20,510 nt of DNA from Paulinella micropora (Eukaryota > Cercozoa > Imbricatea > Euglyphida > Paulinellidae), in contig WBZZ01000487.1 of NCBI GenBank assembly GCA_019918135.1, positions 30,001 through 50,510 of the forward strand, written 5' to 3'. A program made the position numbers and the translations under genes. Below the pieces are notes generated by a model, which saw only the letters and a program-made list of their open reading frames with translations, ran no database searches and was not told where the DNA came from. Positions within the stretch are counted from its first letter, which is position 1; each line of letters starts with the position of its first letter. This document shows positions 17,023 through 20,510 of the stretch, piece after piece.

Positions 17023-17807
17023 TTACACCTTCCCTCTACCCCTGATCTTGTAGTTCAGAGGTCCCGTCTGTTCCATAATCTGATAAGGTCCTTTCCAGTG
17101 AGTGAACAGCTTAGAGCTGACTCCTTTCGGGACCTGAGGATGGTACAACAGTACAATATCCCCAACCTGAAACTTGATCTGATCCAAGTGCGCTTGTCGC
17201 ACCCCTTCAGCATCAGTCTTTCGGCGCTCCGCCTCTCTATGCGCCCTGACTATTTGTTTCGCCTCCATCTTCACTCTAAGTCTCATCCCAAACAACTCAT
17301 CCGCATCCGCCCAAGTGTCTTTTGGGTGAAGGAGCGAAGTCGGGATATCAGGCTCACGCCCATATGCTAACTGATATGGCGAGATTGAGCTCTTCGAGCC
17401 TCCTAACGCCGTAGAGGGTAAACAGTTCATTGCAAACGCAAATGATGGTGCTGCCTCGACCCATGCTCTTTGATTATCCTTCTTCGTGCAATACATCTTT
17501 AGTGAGGCTTTGAGGGGTCTGTGTACCCGCTCGATTTTCCCATTTGCTCGCGGGTTATAGGCAGTGACATATTGCCATTTCATCCCGTAATACTTAGATA
17601 GTTTGTCGATGACCTCGTTATTAAAGTCCGAGCCTCGATCAGAACATATCTTTCTTGGTACTCCGATCTGTGAGATGATCCTATCGATCAGCGCCTCGCA
17701 GTCGTCTTGCCGGTAACGTCTTTGACAGGGATGATCCACACCTAGTTGGTGGCTCTGTCAATTGCAGTGAGGAGGTATTTGTAACTATCCTTCGATTCTG
17801 GGAAAAG
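17023..17807 (-). pseudogene. pol: integrase core and C-terminal domain
   Basis: After the TGA at 17808 the same frame continues through YKYLLTAIDRATN to a TAG at 17742. A frame change then leads to DDCEALIDRIISQIGVPRK, SDRGSDF and NGKIERVHRPLKAS. Asp of SDRG and Glu of KIERVH are separated by 35 residues, the D,D-35-E spacing of retroviral-type integrases; the first Asp is in HIDHV before the TGA. Downstream, FTHWKGPYQIMEQTGPLNYKI resembles the SH3-like C-terminal domain. TAA at 17023 ends this block. Confidence 0.8.
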
Positions 17808-19740
17808 TCACACATGATCAATGTGTATAAACTCAAACATCCCCACATGAAGAGGAAATTCTCCAATCAGGCAGAAATTTGCATTCAGTGGTGTTTTGTT
17901 TATCTTGCACGGGATGCATGCATCCACAGCCTGATCTATCTCTTCCTTCATCTTCTTCCACCAGAATCGCCTCGCTACGAACATGTGAGTTCGTTGTCGA
18001 CCCGGATGCGCCAAAAGTGAGCAATTGTGGGCTGCGACAAATATAAATCGTCTCAGACTCTCCGGTACCCAAAGGGTCCATTTGTCCGGCTGTGACGCAT
18101 AGCGACCGTGAAGGCCCTTGTAACACAGTAGACTATCTCTCCATCCAATCTCCTTCATTTCATCTTTGATCGCTTTCGTCATTTTCAGCTCATCCGGGTT
18201 CTGATATAACTGTATGAGTTCCTTAAACTCCGGATCTTGAGCCTGTTGTTGCATCCATGCGGTAGGAGAGGCTATATGGATAGTACCATCTTCTAGCAGT
18301 ATCTCGATTCTTTCCGATTCATCGTCTAGGTCACTTCTCCGCTCTTGAGGAGGCTCCGCATAAACATCCTGCGTCTCCTCTTCCTCTCTTATGTTCGCCT
18401 TCGCATTCTCATATACCTCATAGGACCACTCAGCGTCCTCCTGGGTATGTAGCTCACAACATATCCAGTGATCCGGGCCTTGTGGACTGTACAGTAGACC
18501 TGTGCGGTCATATCGGACTCCACTCGCCATCTCCATCGCGTCAATGTGGCTGACCTTATACACCTTGTTAATGGACAAGTCTTCCATCTCCACCGTGGAC
18601 ACCAACGCCGATACTTCTGAGTTAAACTCTAGGCTATCAGCGACCACATTTCGCTTTCCCGGTAGATGGACTATTGTAAAATCGAAACAAGACAAGAACG
18701 CTTGCCACCGCGCCAGCCGTCCAGTCTGTTCATGATTCATCAACCATAACAGGTTATGATGATCAGTTCTGAAAGTAAATTGAGGTCCTCTCCACAAATA
18801 CTCTCTGAGCCTCTTGAGGACCCACAACACCGCTAACGCCTCTCTTTGCCTTGTGCAATAATTTCTCTCCGCCGCACACAACTTCCTACTAATAAACATG
18901 ATTGGGCGTAATTTCTTCTCCTCATCCTCTTGTTGTAATACAGCCCCAATCGCAAACTTAGATGAGTCTGTATCGACTACGAATTGTTTCGTAAATTCGG
19001 GCATCGTTAACACCAGTCCTCCGTCTTTCGGGTCTTTATAAATAAGATCTTTGAGCGCATGAAACGCTTGCAAAGCCTCTTCGCCCCACTTCTCAAAGTC
19101 TCCAAAATCTATCATTTTCTCCAACTTAGTTCGTGTTGCACCCCAATCTGGTATAAACTGGCTATAGTATTGCGCCATCGCAAGGAATGAGTGCAATTCA
19201 GTGCGGTTCTTTGGTATCGGTCGATTCATAATATACTCCCTCTTCTCTTTGGATATCGAGACTCGATTATGGGAGATCTCGTACCCTAAGTATGTCACAC
19301 TCGTCTTGGCAAGTTGACACTTCTTTAGATTGCACTTCAGGCCAAAAGCTCCGATGCGCCTGAATATATCGGACAAATGATCGATATGCTCCTCCATTGT
19401 GTTAGAGTATACGATAATGTCATCGATATAGCAAAATGCATACTCTCCTGCCTTCTGTCACCGCCTTCTCATAAAGCCTCCGTCAGACAAATCATCGTAC
19501 TGACTGCTCAACATCTTCTGCATCGCATTCTGGAAAAGTCCTGGGGCTTGCTTGAGGCACATCGGAAGCACTTTCCATTAGTATATTTCCATACCCACCA
19601 CAAACGCCGTCAGCCATCTGGACTTTTCCTCCAGTGGTATCTGCCAGAAGCAATTCTTAAGGTCAATGACTAAATAGAATTTTTCATTCCGCAGTACTCT
19701 CCTTCCTTCTTCTATGTCGGGAGATTCTTCTTCTTCTTCT
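17808..19740 (-). pseudogene. pol: RT C-terminal part, RNase H, integrase zinc finger
   Basis: Reads FYLVIDLKNCFWQIPLEE, then the catalytic YIDD box at 19419-19430, then 529 uninterrupted codons from 19397. RT thumb and connection: GAFGLKCNLKKC, then VTYLGYEIS. RNase H at about 18629-18986 has VDTDSSKFAIGAVLQ, REALAVLW, FRTDHHNLLW and VVADSL, giving the acidic set D142, E186, D212 and D254 counted from 19397. The integrase HHCC finger is near 17904-18030 (HNCSLLAH, then CIPC). Two in-frame stops lie in the RT part (19578 and 19458). The next is TGA at 17808, just after the first acidic residue of the integrase core. RNase H is complete, so decay is recent or uneven. Confidence 0.85.
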
Positions 19741-19800
19741 TCTTCTTCTTCTTCTTCTTCTTCTTCTTCTTCTTCTTCTTCTTCTTCTTCTTCTCCTCCT
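19729..19800. repeat. TTC (GAA on minus) microsatellite at the RT break
   Basis: About 23 TTC triplets then TCC. On the minus strand the GAA tract leads straight into SPDIEEGRRVLRNEKFY of the RT. On the plus strand it precedes an exon-like piece and could serve as a pyrimidine tract. Confidence 0.95.
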
Positions 19801-19803
19801 CCT

Positions 19804-19963
19804 TCTTCTGTGCACGTTTTGAGTGGTCTTAAGGGGCGCTTCTCGCCTGGACATACTAAACCTGGCCAGAAGAGGCCTGACCTGCATACAGTCCAGCTAC
19901 TGCGTGACCAGAGAAAAATTCAAGAGGAGCGAAACCGCTTCAACAAGTTAATCAAAGCTAAAA
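19804..19963 (+). CDS. candidate exon with consensus donor
   Basis: Open plus-strand stretch reading VHVLSGLKGRFSPGHTKP, RPDLHTVQLLRDQRKIQEER and NRFNKLIKAK, then a consensus donor AAAA|GTGAGT (19963/19964). Possible acceptors follow at TTATATTTTAG (16 nt), CGCTTGCAG (47 nt) and TTGTTTTCCAG (about 79 nt). The 5' border is uncertain because the open frame runs back into the TTC tract. The basic helical content looks cellular, not retroelement. Family unknown. Confidence 0.45.
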
Positions 19964-20315
19964 GTGAGTTATATTTTAGACGAACAGGTGACATTTTCAT
20001 GCGCTTGCAGTGCAAGACAAAAAACTTCACTTGTTTTCCAGCCACGTTCTCTTGGTTCTTTCACCTCATCTCTCTCTCTCTGCCCCCCCCCCCCCGCGGC
20101 CTCTCTCTCTTTCCATTCATCTACCTATCTATCACTGCCCCCCCCCCCCGTCCCCCTTCTTTTCTCTTCTTCTTCTTCTTCTTCTTCTTCTTCTTCTTCT
20201 TCTTCTTCTGAATTTTCAAAACTGTATAGAATCTGTCGCGCGCGTCCAACTGAATCATATCTCACTCACAGCGAGTGCTATTCATGGAGCCAAAGAAATC
20301 GAATACACGTATGTG

Positions 20316-20354
<39 letters not shown>

Positions 20355-20355
20355 A

Positions 20356-20387
<32 letters not shown>

Positions 20388-20479
20388 TCCTTCTCTTTCT
20401 TTCTCTTTCTATCTGTTATTCTGTCTGTCTGTCTGCGCCTCTCTCTCTCTCTCTCGCTCTTCCACGCACACACACGCAC

Positions 20480-20510
<31 letters not shown>
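19964..20510. other. right edge: intron or spacer with pyrimidine repeats
   Basis: It contains two C runs (20082-20095 and about 20138-20148), CT repeats, a TTC tract (20164-20210) and long CT/GT blocks from 20319 to the end. About 100 bases of unique sequence lie at 20211-20318, without a visible gene. Confidence 0.6.

Larger units (their letters stand above)
16181..19790 (-). mobile_element. Ty3/gypsy-type LTR retroelement, 5'-truncated and decayed
   Basis: On the minus strand the order is reverse transcriptase, RNase H, integrase, acidic tail, then an extra ORF. RT-RNH-INT order defines the Ty3/gypsy group. Gag and protease are not attached, and the RT starts abruptly at a GAA/TTC tract. 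The copy has in-frame stops at 19578-19580 (TAA), 19458-19460 (TGA), 17808-17810 (TGA), 17742-17744 (TAG) and 17023-17025 (TAA), plus a frame change near 17700-17735. It is therefore not expected to be active. The host of this copy looks like a protist or alga. Confidence 0.85.

Noticed and set aside
17023..19580. Stop codon reassignment
   Set aside because: All three stops interrupt the retroelement, while other genes end cleanly at TAA or TGA. Decay is simpler.

Overview
The window looks like nuclear DNA of a eukaryote, probably a protist or alga; I cannot name the species. The evidence is spliceosomal-type exon borders (GT donors, pyrimidine-CAG acceptors), a decayed Ty3/gypsy-type retroelement, extreme microsatellite and homopolymer content, and genes on alternating strands. 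I saw no rRNA, tRNA, CRISPR or bacterial operon signals. Gene letters below are mine, and no predicted protein other than the retroelement was recognised. || Layout: (1) 275-5064, minus strand: a candidate six-exon gene (gene A, about 553 codons) for a charged, probably nuclear protein. All five of its introns are filled with repeats. Four carry an array of one 22-bp perfect palindrome (arm ATTTCAATGCA plus its reverse complement), and the fifth is almost pure GTAT tetranucleotide repeat. A further exon-like piece lies at 275-506. (2) 5424-6540: tetranucleotide and dinucleotide repeats with a reused module. (3) 6999-8281, minus: gene M. (4) 8282-9466: repeat-rich spacer between divergent genes M and P. 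(5) 9467-10249, plus: gene P, convergent with gene Q (10675-11400, minus) across a two-way poly(A) signal. (6) 11401-11838: divergent Q/T promoter region with a 23-bp-arm hairpin carrying E2F-like TTTCCCGCC sequence. (7) 11839-12950, plus: gene T. (8) Minus-strand gene R (13248-13550) and gene S (13809-14610). The 5' side of S abuts a plus-strand reverse transcriptase fragment. (9) 14606-14850: RT N-terminal fragment ending in a GAA tract, then TAG repeats. (10) 16181-19790, minus: rest of a Ty3-like pol (RT, RNase H, integrase) plus a downstream ORF joined by TAATG. It begins exactly at a second GAA/TTC tract, so the two RT pieces look separated by an inversion between microsatellites. (11) 19804-19963, plus: an exon-like piece with an AAAA|GTGAGT donor, then pyrimidine repeats. 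|| Genes M, P, Q and T share one oddity: convincing coding blocks follow each other closely but hop between reading frames, with few nonsense changes inside blocks. Very short introns, real decay and uncorrected base errors all remain possible. Gene S and 529 codons of the retroelement are intact over long distances, so the effect is not uniform. || Highest-value observations: the intron-confined palindromic satellite, introns built from microsatellites that match splice signals, the split and inverted RT, and the E2F-like hairpin between divergent genes.
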